From Arthrobacter sp. zg-Y20 (lineage in GTDB: Bacteria > Actinomycetota > Actinomycetes > Actinomycetales > Micrococcaceae): DNA of 64,000 nt. The notes beneath the pieces were generated by a model. That model was not told the DNA's origin, searched no databases, and was given only the letters and a program-made list of their open reading frames with translations. Below are positions 45,127 to 54,288 of the stretch, piece by piece. Location: positions 3,038,001 to 3,102,000 of the forward strand of contig NZ_CP126241.1 of NCBI RefSeq assembly GCF_030142075.1, given 5' to 3'. The first letter of the stretch is position 1; each line of letters begins with the position of its first letter. The position numbers and the translations under genes are program-made.

Positions 45127-46089
45127 ATGACCAGCCAGGAACCACAGAAGCGCCAGCGCGCCGCTGTCATTGTGAACCCCATCAAGAAAACGGACTTCGA
45201 CGTGCGCGTCCGCGTGGCCGAGATCTGCGCGGACGAAGGCTGGGAGGAACCGCTGTTCTTCGACACCGAGGCGGAGGACCCGGGGCATTCCATGACCCGC
45301 AAGGCGATGGAGGCCGGCGTGGACCTGGTCATCGCCGCCGGCGGCGACGGCACCGTCCGCTGCGTGGCTGCCGAACTGGCCGGCACCACCTTCCCCATGG
45401 GACTGCTGCCGCTGGGCACCGGCAACCTGCTGGCACGGAACCTCGACATCGGCGTCGACGATCCCGAGCAGGCGGTCCGCGCCGCCCTGAACGGCACCGA
45501 GCGGCGCATCGACGTCGTGCACGTGACCGTTGACGAGAACGTGGACAGCGACACGTTCCTGGTGATGGCCGGACTGGGCTACGACGCCGGCATGATGGCG
45601 GACACCAAGGACGCCCTCAAGGACAAGATCGGCTGGCTGGCCTACGTGGATGCCGGCATCCGCAACCTGCCCGGCAAACCGGTGAAGACCACCATCTCGA
45701 TTGACGGCGGCAAGCCGATCCAGCGCCGGCTGCGCAGCGTGATGGGCGGCAACTGCGGCAAGATCACCGGCGGACTGGAAATTTTCCCCGGCGCCCGCCT
45801 TGATGACGGCCTGCTGGACATCCTGACCCTGGCTCCGAAGGGCAAGCTGGGCTGGTTCGGTGTAGTGACGGGGCTGCTGCGCCGCGGCAAGGGCAGCAGC
45901 ACCGCCGTGGAGTACTACCAGTGCAAGCGCGCCGAGGTGTGGGCCGAGTCCCCCTTGGACTTCGAGATGGACGGGGACCACCTCGGCAGCGCCACGCACA
46001 TCCTGTTCGAAACGGAGTCGAATGCCCTGCGCATCCGGATGCCGTACGGCAAGAAGGATCCGGCAGTCCTGAGCAACCCGGTGCCGTAG
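45127..46089 (+). CDS. Diacylglycerol kinase-family lipid kinase
   Basis: 320 residues. The catalytic domain shows AGGDGTVRCVAAEL and PLGTGNLLARNL, the signature of DAGK/YegS/sphingosine kinases, and the C-terminal domain continues with GLGYDAGMM and LDILTLAPKG. It phosphorylates a lipid, probably diacylglycerol, at the membrane surface. ATG 45127 with an AAGGA site is preferred over earlier starts. Divergent from the GDSL hydrolase gene. Confidence 0.9.
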   Translation: MTSQEPQKRQRAAVIVNPIKKTDFDVRVRVAEICADEGWEEPLFFDTEAEDPGHSMTRKAMEAGVDLVIAAGGDGTVRCVAAELAGTTFPMGLLPLGTGNLLARNLDIGVDDPEQAVRAALNGTERRIDVVHVTVDENVDSDTFLVMAGLGYDAGMMADTKDALKDKIGWLAYVDAGIRNLPGKPVKTTISIDGGKPIQRRLRSVMGGNCGKITGGLEIFPGARLDDGLLDILTLAPKGKLGWFGVVTGLLRRGKGSSTAVEYYQCKRAEVWAESPLDFEMDGDHLGSATHILFETESNALRIRMPYGKKDPAVLSNPVP

Positions 46090-46099
46090 CCCGCCCCGG

Positions 46100-46936
46100 C
46101 TACAGCCAGCCCATCGGGTCTTCGTAGGCTCCGTGGCGCAGCACCTCGAAGTGGAGGTGCGGGCCGGTGGAGTTGCCGGTGCTGCCCACGCCGGCAATGA
46201 CCTGCCCCGCTTCGACGGTCTGGCCCACTTCAACGTCAATGCTGTTGAGGTGGTTGTAGGTGGTCTGCAGGCCGTCTCCGTGGTCAATGACGATCCGCAG
46301 CCCGCCGCCGCCGGTGGTGTGCCAGCCCGCTTCCACCACGGTGCCGGCGGCAGAAGCCTTCACCGGAGTGCCGGTGCCTGCACCGAAGTCGGTGCCGGTG
46401 TGGAACTCCAGGGCGCCCGGCGCCAGCGGATTCTCGCGGTAGCCGAACGGGGACGTGACGGGGGCGTCGTCCAGCGGAGCCACCGGTCCCTGCGGGACGG
46501 GCACGGAAACTGCTTCCGTGCCCCCGCCTGCGGGCCCGGCCTGCGCCGCCGGGGCGGCCGGACCTCCTCCGGACTCAGGGGCCGCCGGTGTCGCAGCCGC
46601 GGCTTCAGCGCTCAGCGACGCAACCACTGCCTGCCGTTCCAGCTGCAGCTCCGGTTCGGCGGAACCTGCCGCCCCGCCTACCAGGCCGGCAATAACGACG
46701 GCGGCGGCAACCCCCAGCGCTCCGGTCCGGTTCGCCGGGGTGTCGTGCTCGTGGATCCAGTCCTTCGCCTGGGTACGCAGGTCGCGGGGCTTGGGGGTGG
46801 CCGCGTGCGCTCCCCGGGGGCGCCGTTCCACCAGGTCGCGGGCCCGGTCCCGGACGTTATGCATGGTGCGGAGCAGGATCCGGCCGGAGACGGTTTCATA
46901 TGCCTGTGCGGGTTCAAAAAAGTGCTCGGTCAACAA
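46100..46936 (-). CDS. M23 (LytM-type) peptidase, membrane-anchored
   Basis: 278 residues. The C-terminal LytM domain has the zinc ligands HTGTDFGAG (H-x3-D) and HLHFE (HxH). One hydrophobic segment (about 68-90) precedes it, followed by a Pro/Ala-rich linker, so it is a cell-wall peptidase held outside the membrane. Start at TTG 46936 has GAGGTGA directly upstream; ATG 46864 is an alternative. Both keep the membrane segment. Confidence 0.83.
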   Translation of the reverse strand: MLTEHFFEPAQAYETVSGRILLRTMHNVRDRARDLVERRPRGAHAATPKPRDLRTQAKDWIHEHDTPANRTGALGVAAAVVIAGLVGGAAGSAEPELQLERQAVVASLSAEAAAATPAAPESGGGPAAPAAQAGPAGGGTEAVSVPVPQGPVAPLDDAPVTSPFGYRENPLAPGALEFHTGTDFGAGTGTPVKASAAGTVVEAGWHTTGGGGLRIVIDHGDGLQTTYNHLNSIDVEVGQTVEAGQVIAGVGSTGNSTGPHLHFEVLRHGAYEDPMGWL

Positions 46937-47215
46937 TCACCTCAGCGTGAGTATTGGTCAAGGACTCTTCATGCACCGGACCCTTGTCCGGGTCCCTGTC
47001 TATGCATCGGGCCTGGTGTGCCTTCGACACCGGCCATATTTCGATTCTAGGAAGGGCGGTGAGCCCATTCGACAATATGTGGGCAATCCCAAATTCCTGC
47101 GTGACCGGCGCCCCTGCTCCTGTGTCCGCCGTCACGGACCGGTTGTAGATGGATTAGCATCACTAGCTGAAGTGCCTGCCGTAGACGGCGGGCCGAACCA
47201 TCCCGGGGGATACTC
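46937..47215. other. Divergent intergenic region
   Basis: 279 bases between the M23 peptidase and the membrane-protein gene. On the minus strand it shows TAGAAT (candidate -10) and a GGACCC / GGGTCC hairpin near the peptidase start. I looked for a ydaO-type riboswitch here and did not find the core sequences. Confidence 0.4.
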
Positions 47216-47923
47216 ATGCGGCCGCATCACCTGTTCTTCATCAGCGCCGGCACCTTTGCTGCAGCCTGGCTCGTCCTGTCCTACTGCAACGCTCCCCGGT
47301 TCGGTCCGGCCGTGGTTGCGGTGATCGTGGTCCTGACGCTGTGGACCTGTGGTTATGTGCTGAACAACCGGCGCGCCGCACGGGCCGCCGGCATCCGGCT
47401 GCAGGGCCGGAGGGCTGACCGCCAGGTACTGGTCAACCGCTCCCCTGCACAGTGCGCCGAACTGCTGGACACCGTTTTTGGCGCGGTTGGATTGTATTAC
47501 CGCGGTATCCAGGAGGTACCCGGAGGCGTCTTTACGCTGGCCCGGAACCGCACGGTGCTGGCGAGCGAACCTTTGTTCGTGGTGTCCGCGCCCGGCCCCG
47601 ACGGTGGAACGCTGGTGCGGGTTGCCGCGGAACACCCCAAGGGCACCTTGAACTGGGGCGAAGCCAGCCGGCAGGTCAGGCTCCTGCTGGGTGAACTTTC
47701 CAAGTGGGACGCCTACGTGCGCGACAACGCAAAGGCGGATCCGCTGCCCTGGCCGCATGCACCGCTGGAACTGAAGCCGCTGCCGGCAGGGTATTCCGAG
47801 CTGGCGCTGCCGGCGGAGTACCCGGAGCCCCTGGCGGATGAGGAGGATTGGGGCCTGGATGAGGAGGATTCTCCTCAGAACAAGCCTTTCCGGGCTTCGG
47901 TCCACAAAAGCCAGCCCAAGTAG
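47216..47923 (+). CDS. Membrane protein of unknown function
   Basis: 235 residues, no family recognised. Two N-terminal membrane segments (residues ~5-24 and ~30-48) are followed by a soluble alpha/beta domain and an acidic C-terminus (EPLADEEDWGLDEEDS). Its last 49 bases overlap the 3' end of the siderophore permease gene on the other strand. Confidence 0.65.
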   Translation: MRPHHLFFISAGTFAAAWLVLSYCNAPRFGPAVVAVIVVLTLWTCGYVLNNRRAARAAGIRLQGRRADRQVLVNRSPAQCAELLDTVFGAVGLYYRGIQEVPGGVFTLARNRTVLASEPLFVVSAPGPDGGTLVRVAAEHPKGTLNWGEASRQVRLLLGELSKWDAYVRDNAKADPLPWPHAPLELKPLPAGYSELALPAEYPEPLADEEDWGLDEEDSPQNKPFRASVHKSQPK

Positions 47924-48963
47924 AGGCTGCCCAGGCCCGCGGTGAAAATCCCCACGGGCAGGGCCGGGCCGACGTCGATCTGCTGCACGGTGAAATCGGA
48001 CAGCGTCAGCACCAGGGCACCCACCAGGGCGGGGGCAACGACTCCGGGCGAGGAGGTCCCCAGCAGCCGCAGGGCAATCTGCGGGGCCACCAGGGCCACA
48101 AAGGCCACCGGCCCGCAGACGCTGACGGCGGTAGCGGCGAGTACCACGGCCAGCAGCACGGCCACCGTCCGGGTCCGATCCACCCGGACGCCGAGGGATT
48201 CGGCCAGCTCATCGCCCAGGGCCACCAGGTTCAGCCGACGCTGCAGGGCTGCCGCCGCGGGCAGCACCACGGCCACGGCAATCCCAATGATGGCAACGTG
48301 GGACCAGGACCGGGATGCCAGGGATCCGTTGAGGTAGAACGCCAGCGTCTGGGCCTGCTGCTCGCCCAGGGTCGTCATCGCCAGCGAAGTCAGCGCGGAG
48401 GCGACGGCGGAAATGCCGATGCCGGCCACAATCATTTTCCCGGGCCGGGCAAAGCCCCGTCCGGTGCCCAGCCAGACCAGGGCCACGGCCAGTCCGCCGC
48501 CCAGGATCGCCGCCACGGGGACGGGCACGTAGCCGGGCCACAGGGCGGTGGCTGCGGCGCCGGCGGCAGCGCCGCTGGTCAGGCCAACCACCTCAGGACT
48601 GCCCAGGGGATTGCGGGTGACAGTCTGGAAGAGGGAACCTGCGACACCCAGCGCCATCCCGGCGCCCACAGCGGTCAGGAATCGGGGCCCGCGCAAACGT
48701 TCCAGGACAAAGGCGCCACTGCCTTCCGGCGGTGACACGGCCAGGGCCAGCAGCTCGGTCCAGGACAGTCCCAGCTTCCCGGCGGTCAAAGTGAACGCAC
48801 CAACCAGCAGCACGGCCACGGCCAGGAGAACGGATAGGAGCAGGCTGCGCCGGCGGTACCGGATACTCAGCTTTGAGCCCAGCCGGAGGGTACGCGCGCC
48901 GCTGGGTGGCACCGCACTGGACCCACGGGCCGCAGCGGGTGCGACCCGCGTCCGGGCGCTCAT
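47875..48963 (-). CDS. Siderophore ABC permease (FecCD family), pair 2 second subunit
   Basis: 362 residues with about ten membrane helices. The FecCD core TRNPLGSPEVVGLTSGAA and the later GPVAFVALVAPQIALRLLG are intact. ATG 48963 overlaps the upstream permease stop in an ATGA junction. Forms the channel with the gene before it for Fe(III)-siderophore uptake. Confidence 0.9.
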   Translation of the reverse strand: MSARTRVAPAAARGSSAVPPSGARTLRLGSKLSIRYRRRSLLLSVLLAVAVLLVGAFTLTAGKLGLSWTELLALAVSPPEGSGAFVLERLRGPRFLTAVGAGMALGVAGSLFQTVTRNPLGSPEVVGLTSGAAAGAAATALWPGYVPVPVAAILGGGLAVALVWLGTGRGFARPGKMIVAGIGISAVASALTSLAMTTLGEQQAQTLAFYLNGSLASRSWSHVAIIGIAVAVVLPAAAALQRRLNLVALGDELAESLGVRVDRTRTVAVLLAVVLAATAVSVCGPVAFVALVAPQIALRLLGTSSPGVVAPALVGALVLTLSDFTVQQIDVGPALPVGIFTAGLGSLYLGWLLWTEARKGLF

Positions 48964-50090
48964 GCGACGGCCCGCATCCGGCGCACGGCCAGGATCAGCA
49001 GCGGTGCACCGAGCAGGGCGGTCACGACGCCGGTGAGCAGTTCCCCGGGCTGCGCCGCCAGGCGGCCGAGGACATCGGCGAACAGCAGCAGTGCCGGGCC
49101 GGTGAGGGCGCTGAGGACCAGCAGCCAGCGGTGGTCCGGGCCTGCGAAGCTGCGCACTATGTGCGGCACGGCCAGGCCGACAAACCCGATGGGGCCGACG
49201 GCGGCGGTTGCGGAGGCGCACAGCAGTGTGGCGGCCAGGGCGCCGGTAATCTTGGCAGCCTGGGGGTGCAGGCCCAGCGACGCCGCCGCTTCCTCCCCCA
49301 GCGCCAGCGCGTTCAGTGACCGGCCGGTTGCCAGGGCCGCGGCCAGTCCCACGAGGAAGAACGGCAGGACGTCTTGGGCCTGCTCCAGGGTGCGGCCGCT
49401 GAGGGACCCGACGGCCCAGAACCGGTACATGGTGAAAACGTCCGGACGCGTCAGGGCAACGGCCTGGATGTAGGACATCAGCACCGCCGACATCACCGTG
49501 CCGGCCAGCACCAGGCGCACCGGGGTCGAACCCCGCCGGCCCGAGGACAGGCCGTACACCACGACGACGGTAAGCAGCGCGCCGGGCAGGGCCAGCCATA
49601 CATTGGCGCCGGCCGCGCCGGCCCCGAAGAACGCCATGCCGGTGACCATGGCCGCGGCGGCACCGGCGTTAACGCCCAGGATGCCCGGGTCCGCCAGCGG
49701 ATTGCGTGTCAGGCCCTGCATGATCACCCCGGCCACGGCCAGTGCTGCACCGGCCATGATGCCCAGGACGGTGCGCGGGATCCGGCTGGCCACCACGTCA
49801 TCCGCGTAGGTGCTGCCGGTGCCGGTGAGCTCGGTCCACAGGGAGGCAGCCACCTCGCCGGGACTCAGCTGATGTGCTCCCACGGCCAGGCTGGTCACCA
49901 CGGCCAGGACCAGGAGGGCTGCACCCGCACTAAGCAGCACCGCCCCGCGGCCCGCGCCAACGGACGCCCGCCGGGCCGGTGCGGGCCCCGCCGGAGCGCC
50001 GGGAGCGGCCGGTGCTGATGCACCGGCCGCTGCGGGGTCCGCGGCTTCCGCCCGGACCCCAGGCGGAAGCGAATCAGCCGACCTTGGCAA
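48960..50090 (-). CDS. Siderophore ABC permease (FecCD family), pair 2 first subunit
   Basis: 376 residues; an Ala/Pro-rich cytoplasmic N-terminus and about ten membrane helices. Core signatures TRNPLADPGILGVNAGAA and GPIGFVGLAVPHIVRSFAG are present. A TTG start at 50090 lies within the end of the binding-protein gene (17-bp overlap), suggesting coupled translation. No other start in the region gives a sensible N-terminus before the first membrane helix. Confidence 0.87.
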   Translation of the reverse strand: MPRSADSLPPGVRAEAADPAAAGASAPAAPGAPAGPAPARRASVGAGRGAVLLSAGAALLVLAVVTSLAVGAHQLSPGEVAASLWTELTGTGSTYADDVVASRIPRTVLGIMAGAALAVAGVIMQGLTRNPLADPGILGVNAGAAAAMVTGMAFFGAGAAGANVWLALPGALLTVVVVYGLSSGRRGSTPVRLVLAGTVMSAVLMSYIQAVALTRPDVFTMYRFWAVGSLSGRTLEQAQDVLPFFLVGLAAALATGRSLNALALGEEAAASLGLHPQAAKITGALAATLLCASATAAVGPIGFVGLAVPHIVRSFAGPDHRWLLVLSALTGPALLLFADVLGRLAAQPGELLTGVVTALLGAPLLILAVRRMRAVA

Positions 50091-51102
50091 CTGCTTCTTC
50101 GATCATCGGTTCGAACCGATCCAGGACCCACGGGACGCTCAGCGGGGTGAGGAAGCTGGAGCCCATGCCTACCTGGCGGTCCAGGTTGCGGACCACGGAG
50201 TCGCGTTCCACGGCGGGAATCGAGGCGAACAGCCGCTGTTCCTCGGTGCGCTGCTGCTCGGCTTCATCGTTGTACCAGGTGAACAGCACGTCCACGTTGT
50301 TGAGCTTCTCGGCGTTTTCCAGTCCCAGCTCGGAGGTGAAGCTGCCTTCGCTCGAGGGAATGTCCTTCACCTCGGGCGCCACGGTCATGCCCAGAGCGGT
50401 GAGCATGTCCACCCGCGCGTCACCCTCGTTGTACAGCACCAGGGAACCGGGTGCGCCGCCGCCCCACACATAGGCGAAGGTCTTGCCGGCAAATTCGGGG
50501 TGCTCCGCGGCGCTGTCGGCCAGGGACGTCTTGATACCGGCTACCGCTTCCTCTGCGGCCTCCGGCTCGCCCAGTGCCTTCCCGATCACCGAAATCTGGT
50601 CATCCCAGTCGATGTTCCAGGCCTTTTCGGGGTAGGCAACCGTGGGCGCCAGGTCATTGAGGATGTCGAAGTCCTCCTGCGTGATGCCCGAGTTCGGGGC
50701 CAGGATCAGGTCCGGTTCCAGCGCCACGATCGCATCAATGTCGATGTCGGTGCCGCCGGTGAAGGTGGCGGGGAGGTCGTCGCCCCGTTCCTCGATGGCT
50801 TCGGTGACCCACGGGTAGTTGCCGTGCCCGTCATTGCCCCAGGTGACTTCTTCCACGCCTACGGGCGTGGTGCCCAGCGCGACGGCGGTGTCTGCGGATC
50901 CCCAGCCGATGGTCACCACGCGTTCGGGCTTCTTTTCGATGACGGCCTCACCCAGCGCGGATTCCACCGTCACCGGGAACTGCGCGGACGCCGTACCGGA
51001 TTCTTCGACCGGGCTCGAGTCCGAAGCCTCGGCACCGCAGCCGCTCAAACCGAGCAGGAGCGCGGGAACCGCCAGCAGGGCGGCCTTGGGGGCACGTTTC
51101 AT
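50074..51102 (-). CDS. Iron-siderophore-binding lipoprotein (FepB-type)
   Basis: 342 residues. Signal peptide with lipobox LSGC (lipidated Cys22), then the periplasmic-binding-protein fold of the FhuD/FepB group: ERVVTIGWGSADTAVALGTTPVGV, LEPDLILAPNSG. Binds ferric siderophore outside the membrane and passes it to FecCD permeases. Downstream of the SIP gene after a 22-base palindromic hairpin. Confidence 0.92.
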   Translation of the reverse strand: MKRAPKAALLAVPALLLGLSGCGAEASDSSPVEESGTASAQFPVTVESALGEAVIEKKPERVVTIGWGSADTAVALGTTPVGVEEVTWGNDGHGNYPWVTEAIEERGDDLPATFTGGTDIDIDAIVALEPDLILAPNSGITQEDFDILNDLAPTVAYPEKAWNIDWDDQISVIGKALGEPEAAEEAVAGIKTSLADSAAEHPEFAGKTFAYVWGGGAPGSLVLYNEGDARVDMLTALGMTVAPEVKDIPSSEGSFTSELGLENAEKLNNVDVLFTWYNDEAEQQRTEEQRLFASIPAVERDSVVRNLDRQVGMGSSFLTPLSVPWVLDRFEPMIEEAVAKVG

Positions 51103-51121
51103 GGTTTGTCCTCTCAGAAGT

Positions 51122-51145
51122 CCGGCCCGCCGAACGGCGGGCCGG
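51122..51145 (-). terminator. GC-rich hairpin between the SIP and binding-protein genes
   Basis: CCGGCCCGCCG / CGGCGGGCCGG with two bases between. No T-run follows on the minus strand. May reduce readthrough or protect the binding-protein mRNA. Confidence 0.55.
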
Positions 51146-51192
51146 TAAAGCCAAAAACGGGGTGGAGCGGGCCGGCGGGTCCGCCGGCAGGG

Positions 51193-52326
51193 CTAGGACT
51201 CGGCGCGTCCCTTGCGCCAGTAGCCCATAAAGGCCACCTGCTTGCGGTCAATGCCGACGTCGCGGACCAGGTAGCGGCGCAGTCCGCGGACCACGGCCGC
51301 CTCGCCGGCAATCCAGGCATAGAAGGGCAGGGCACCGGAAGGGGCGTGTGGATTGGGGGTGGCCTGCACGGCGGCCGGGTCCAGGCGCTGCGGGGTCTCC
51401 CACAGGATTGCCTCGTCCACGTTGATTTCCTCCGGTTCCGACAGCGCCGGCCGCTGGCGGAACGGCACGCCGTCAGCGGTTTCCACCGAGGCCCAGCCCG
51501 GCAGTGCCACGGTCTGCCGCACCGCGGCGTCGAGCAGTTCACCGTGGGGCCGGTTACCCCGGGCCAGCCAGATCATCTGCACCCCGGAAGCGGTGCGGAC
51601 CGGCTGGCGGTCGGCGGTGGAGGGGATTTCCATCAGGGCGTGGCCGGTGACATCTTCGGGCAGGGATTCCAGGATGGCGGTGATGGCCGGGACGGCAGTT
51701 TCATCGCCGGCCAGCAGCACATGCCGGGCCATCCCCGGGCGCCATTCAATGCCGCCGTAGGCTTCGGCGGTCACGCACTGGGCCGCGTTGGGGCCGATGA
51801 TGCATACCCGGTCGCCGGGCTGCGCGGCAGCGGCCCAGCTGGAGGCCGGCCCGCCATTGCCGTCTTCATCGAAATGCAGCACGAAGTCCACGTCGATCTC
51901 CGGCTCCGGGCCGGTGCAGCGGGCACCGCGGACGGTGTAGGTACGCATGCAGCCGCGGGTGGCCGGGTTCAGCTTCAGCCAGTCCTGGTACCAGCCGGCC
52001 GAGAGCTCAGACAGGTCCGGCAGCGGCAGCGAGGTGCCTTCGGCGTCCACGCAGGGCACAATCACCTTGATCCGCAGGTCATGGGTTTCACCGGAGATGC
52101 CGAAGTCGGACAGGCAGGCCCCTGCGAAGGTGATGCGCTGGAAGTTGGCCCCCAGCCGGACAATCCGCTTCACCTCGACGTCGAAGGACATTACCGCCCC
52201 GGCAGTGCGTGCCCGGCGCGGCCGGACGGGTGCGGTACCGGCAGGCACAGCCGCGTCAGCCGGCACAGCCGCGTCAGCCGGCACAGCCGAGGCAGCCGTG
52301 GCCCCGTTGGTGGAACCATGGGTCAT
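51193..52326 (-). CDS. Siderophore-interacting protein (ferric reductase, SIP family)
   Basis: 377 residues. The FAD-binding motif is MRTYTVRG, followed by HVLLAGDETAVPAI of the NAD(P)H-binding domain; family ViuB/SIP. It probably reduces iron in imported ferri-siderophore in the cytoplasm. The N-terminus carries a tandem repeat of VPADAA encoded by three 18-bp units. Its ATG overlaps the ATPase stop by four bases. Confidence 0.92.
   Translation of the reverse strand: MTHGSTNGATAASAVPADAAVPADAAVPAGTAPVRPRRARTAGAVMSFDVEVKRIVRLGANFQRITFAGACLSDFGISGETHDLRIKVIVPCVDAEGTSLPLPDLSELSAGWYQDWLKLNPATRGCMRTYTVRGARCTGPEPEIDVDFVLHFDEDGNGGPASSWAAAAQPGDRVCIIGPNAAQCVTAEAYGGIEWRPGMARHVLLAGDETAVPAITAILESLPEDVTGHALMEIPSTADRQPVRTASGVQMIWLARGNRPHGELLDAAVRQTVALPGWASVETADGVPFRQRPALSEPEEINVDEAILWETPQRLDPAAVQATPNPHAPSGALPFYAWIAGEAAVVRGLRRYLVRDVGIDRKQVAFMGYWRKGRAES
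52244..52297. repeat. Three tandem 18-bp units inside the SIP gene
   Basis: Units at 52244-52261 and 52262-52279 are identical; the third (52280-52297) differs at two positions. They encode the Ala/Pro-rich N-terminus. Confidence 0.85.
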
Positions 52327-53222
52327 GATGCTGCCTCCAGGCGTTCGGTGGGGCGGCGGTCCGCCGGGTTGGGCATATACCCCTGCGACGGTTCCGGTTC
52401 CGGTTCCGGCTCCGCCTCCGGCTCCGGTGCCGCACTGTGGTGGCGGCCCAGGGGAACCACCATGGGCGTGCCGGACACCGGGTCCGGAATCACGCGGGAG
52501 GACAGGCCGAAGACGGTGCTGACCAGGTCCTCGGTCACCACATCTGCCGGGACTCCCTCGGCGGCAATCCGGCCGTCCTTCATGGCCACCAGGTGGTCCG
52601 CGTAGCGGGCGGCCAGGTTCAGGTCATGCAGCACAATGGCCACCGTGGTGCCGGCGCGCCGGTTCAGGTCGGTAATCAGGTCCAGCACTTCAATCTGGTG
52701 GGTGACGTCCAGGAAGGTGGTGGGCTCGTCCAGCAGCAGGATGTCCGTTTCCTGCGCCAGGGCCATGGCAATCCAGACCCGCTGGCGCTGTCCGCCGGAA
52801 AGTTCGTCCACGTTCCGTGCCGCCAGGTCAACGGTGTCCGTGGCGGCCAGCGCGGCGGCGACGGCGGCGTCGTCGTCGGCGCTCCACTGCCGGAACCAGC
52901 CCTGGTGCGGGTAGCGGCCGCGGCCCACCAGATCCGCCACGGTAATGCCCTCCGGTGCCGTGGGGGTCTGCGGAAGCAGGCCCAGGGTCCGGGCCACCTG
53001 GCGGCTGGGCACCGAGTGGATGTCCTTGCCGTTGAGGTAGACCGTGCCGCCGGTCGGCTTGAGCAGCCGGGCCAGCCCGCGCAGCAGTGTGGACTTCCCG
53101 CAGGCGTTCGCGCCCACGATGATGGTGATCTTGCCCGCGGGCAGGGTCAGCGAAAGGGAATCCACCACCTTGCGCTCGTCGTACGCGAGCTCCAGTTTCT
53201 CTGCGGAAAGAAGGTTCTCCAT
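52323..53222 (-). CDS. Siderophore ABC importer ATPase (FepC-type)
   Basis: 299 residues. Walker A GANACGKST, signature LSGGQRQRV, Walker B LLLDEPTTFLD and H-loop LHDLNLAARYADH, a textbook FepC/FhuC ATPase. A C-terminal tail (residues ~260-285) is made of Pro-Glu repeats. It is the only ATPase in this siderophore region, between two permease pairs. One base separates it from the permease upstream. Confidence 0.93.
   Translation of the reverse strand: MENLLSAEKLELAYDERKVVDSLSLTLPAGKITIIVGANACGKSTLLRGLARLLKPTGGTVYLNGKDIHSVPSRQVARTLGLLPQTPTAPEGITVADLVGRGRYPHQGWFRQWSADDDAAVAAALAATDTVDLAARNVDELSGGQRQRVWIAMALAQETDILLLDEPTTFLDVTHQIEVLDLITDLNRRAGTTVAIVLHDLNLAARYADHLVAMKDGRIAAEGVPADVVTEDLVSTVFGLSSRVIPDPVSGTPMVVPLGRHHSAAPEPEAEPEPEPEPSQGYMPNPADRRPTERLEAAS
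52390..52425. repeat. Hexanucleotide repeat in the siderophore ATPase gene
   Basis: Six tandem hexamers, three GGTTCC followed by GGCTCC, GCCTCC and GGCTCC. They encode the Pro-Glu-rich tail. Confidence 0.8.
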
Positions 53223-53223
53223 G

Positions 53224-54288
53224 TCAGCCTCCTTGGCCTACGCGGTTTGACGTGACCAGCAGCCACAGAAGGAAAGGTGCGCCCAGCGCGCCGGTGACGA
53301 CCCCTACGGGCATGGCGACGCCCGGGATGAGGTTGGCGCCGGCAAAATCGGCGGCGAGGACAATGCAGGCGCCCACCAGCCCGGCCGTGAGCAGCGTGGT
53401 TTCCCCGTGCATCAGGCGGCGGGCAATGGGCCCGGAAAGGAACGCGATAAAGGCCACCGGACCGGCGGCGGCGGTGGCGACGGCGGCCAGGGCCACCGCC
53501 GTAATGATCAGGGCCAGCCGCGCGGTTTCCACCCGGATGCCCAGCCCGGCGGCGGCGTCGTCGCCCAGTTCCAAGCCGCGCATGCTCCGCGCCAGCACGG
53601 CCGCGGCGGGCAGCAGCACCAGCAGGGACACCGCCAGCACGGCGGCGCGGTCCCAGCTGCTGTTGTTCAGGGACCCGTTCAGCCACACCAGCGCCTCGGA
53701 GGCCGTCCGGATGTCGGTGCGGGTGAGCAGGTAGCTGACCAGGGCCTGCATCACGGCGGCGAAGCCGATGCCCACCAGGACCAGCCGGTAGCCGGCCACT
53801 GAACCGCGGCGGGCCAGCAGGTAGATGGCCAGCGCCACCACCAGCGCGCCGACCAGGGCCACAACGGACACAGTGGTTCCGGCGGCGCCGAAGAGCACAA
53901 TGGCAGCCACGGCGCTGGCGCTGGCGCCGTAGCTGATGCCGATCACGTCCGGGCTGGCCAACGGGTTGCGCAGCAGTGTTTGGAACACCGTTCCGGCAAG
54001 ACCGAAAGCCACTCCGATCATGGTGCCGATCACCGCGCGCGGCAGTTTGCTCTCCATCAGGATGTAACTGGCGCCGGGGATCTGCTCGCCGGACAGGATG
54101 CGGAAGAAGTCCGGAATGGTGAAGGTGTAGGTACCCAGCAGCACGTACACCGCGAAGAGGACCAGCACGGCGGCGGCCAGCAGCGAGGGCACCAGGACCC
54201 GGCGGCGGCGGGACTGTTTCCGGGCCGCGCGGACGGCTCCGGCTGCTGCGGCGGGAGCCGCCGGGCGGGTGTCGACGGCGGCGCTCAC
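53224..54288 (-). CDS. Siderophore ABC permease (FecCD family), pair 1 second subunit
   Basis: 354 residues, about ten membrane helices. Core LLRNPLASPDVIGISYGASASA and GPVAFIAFLSGPIARRLMHG. GTG 54288 overlaps the upstream gene's stop (GTGA); the longer frame is a shadow of that gene. A basic Arg-rich stretch (RKQSRRRR) precedes the first helix. Confidence 0.9.
   Translation of the reverse strand: MSAAVDTRPAAPAAAAGAVRAARKQSRRRRVLVPSLLAAAVLVLFAVYVLLGTYTFTIPDFFRILSGEQIPGASYILMESKLPRAVIGTMIGVAFGLAGTVFQTLLRNPLASPDVIGISYGASASAVAAIVLFGAAGTTVSVVALVGALVVALAIYLLARRGSVAGYRLVLVGIGFAAVMQALVSYLLTRTDIRTASEALVWLNGSLNNSSWDRAAVLAVSLLVLLPAAAVLARSMRGLELGDDAAAGLGIRVETARLALIITAVALAAVATAAAGPVAFIAFLSGPIARRLMHGETTLLTAGLVGACIVLAADFAGANLIPGVAMPVGVVTGALGAPFLLWLLVTSNRVGQGG

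Noticed and set aside
46937-47160. Possible c-di-AMP (ydaO) riboswitch before the M23 peptidase
   Set aside because: Common before such genes in Actinobacteria, but I could not find its conserved core on either strand.
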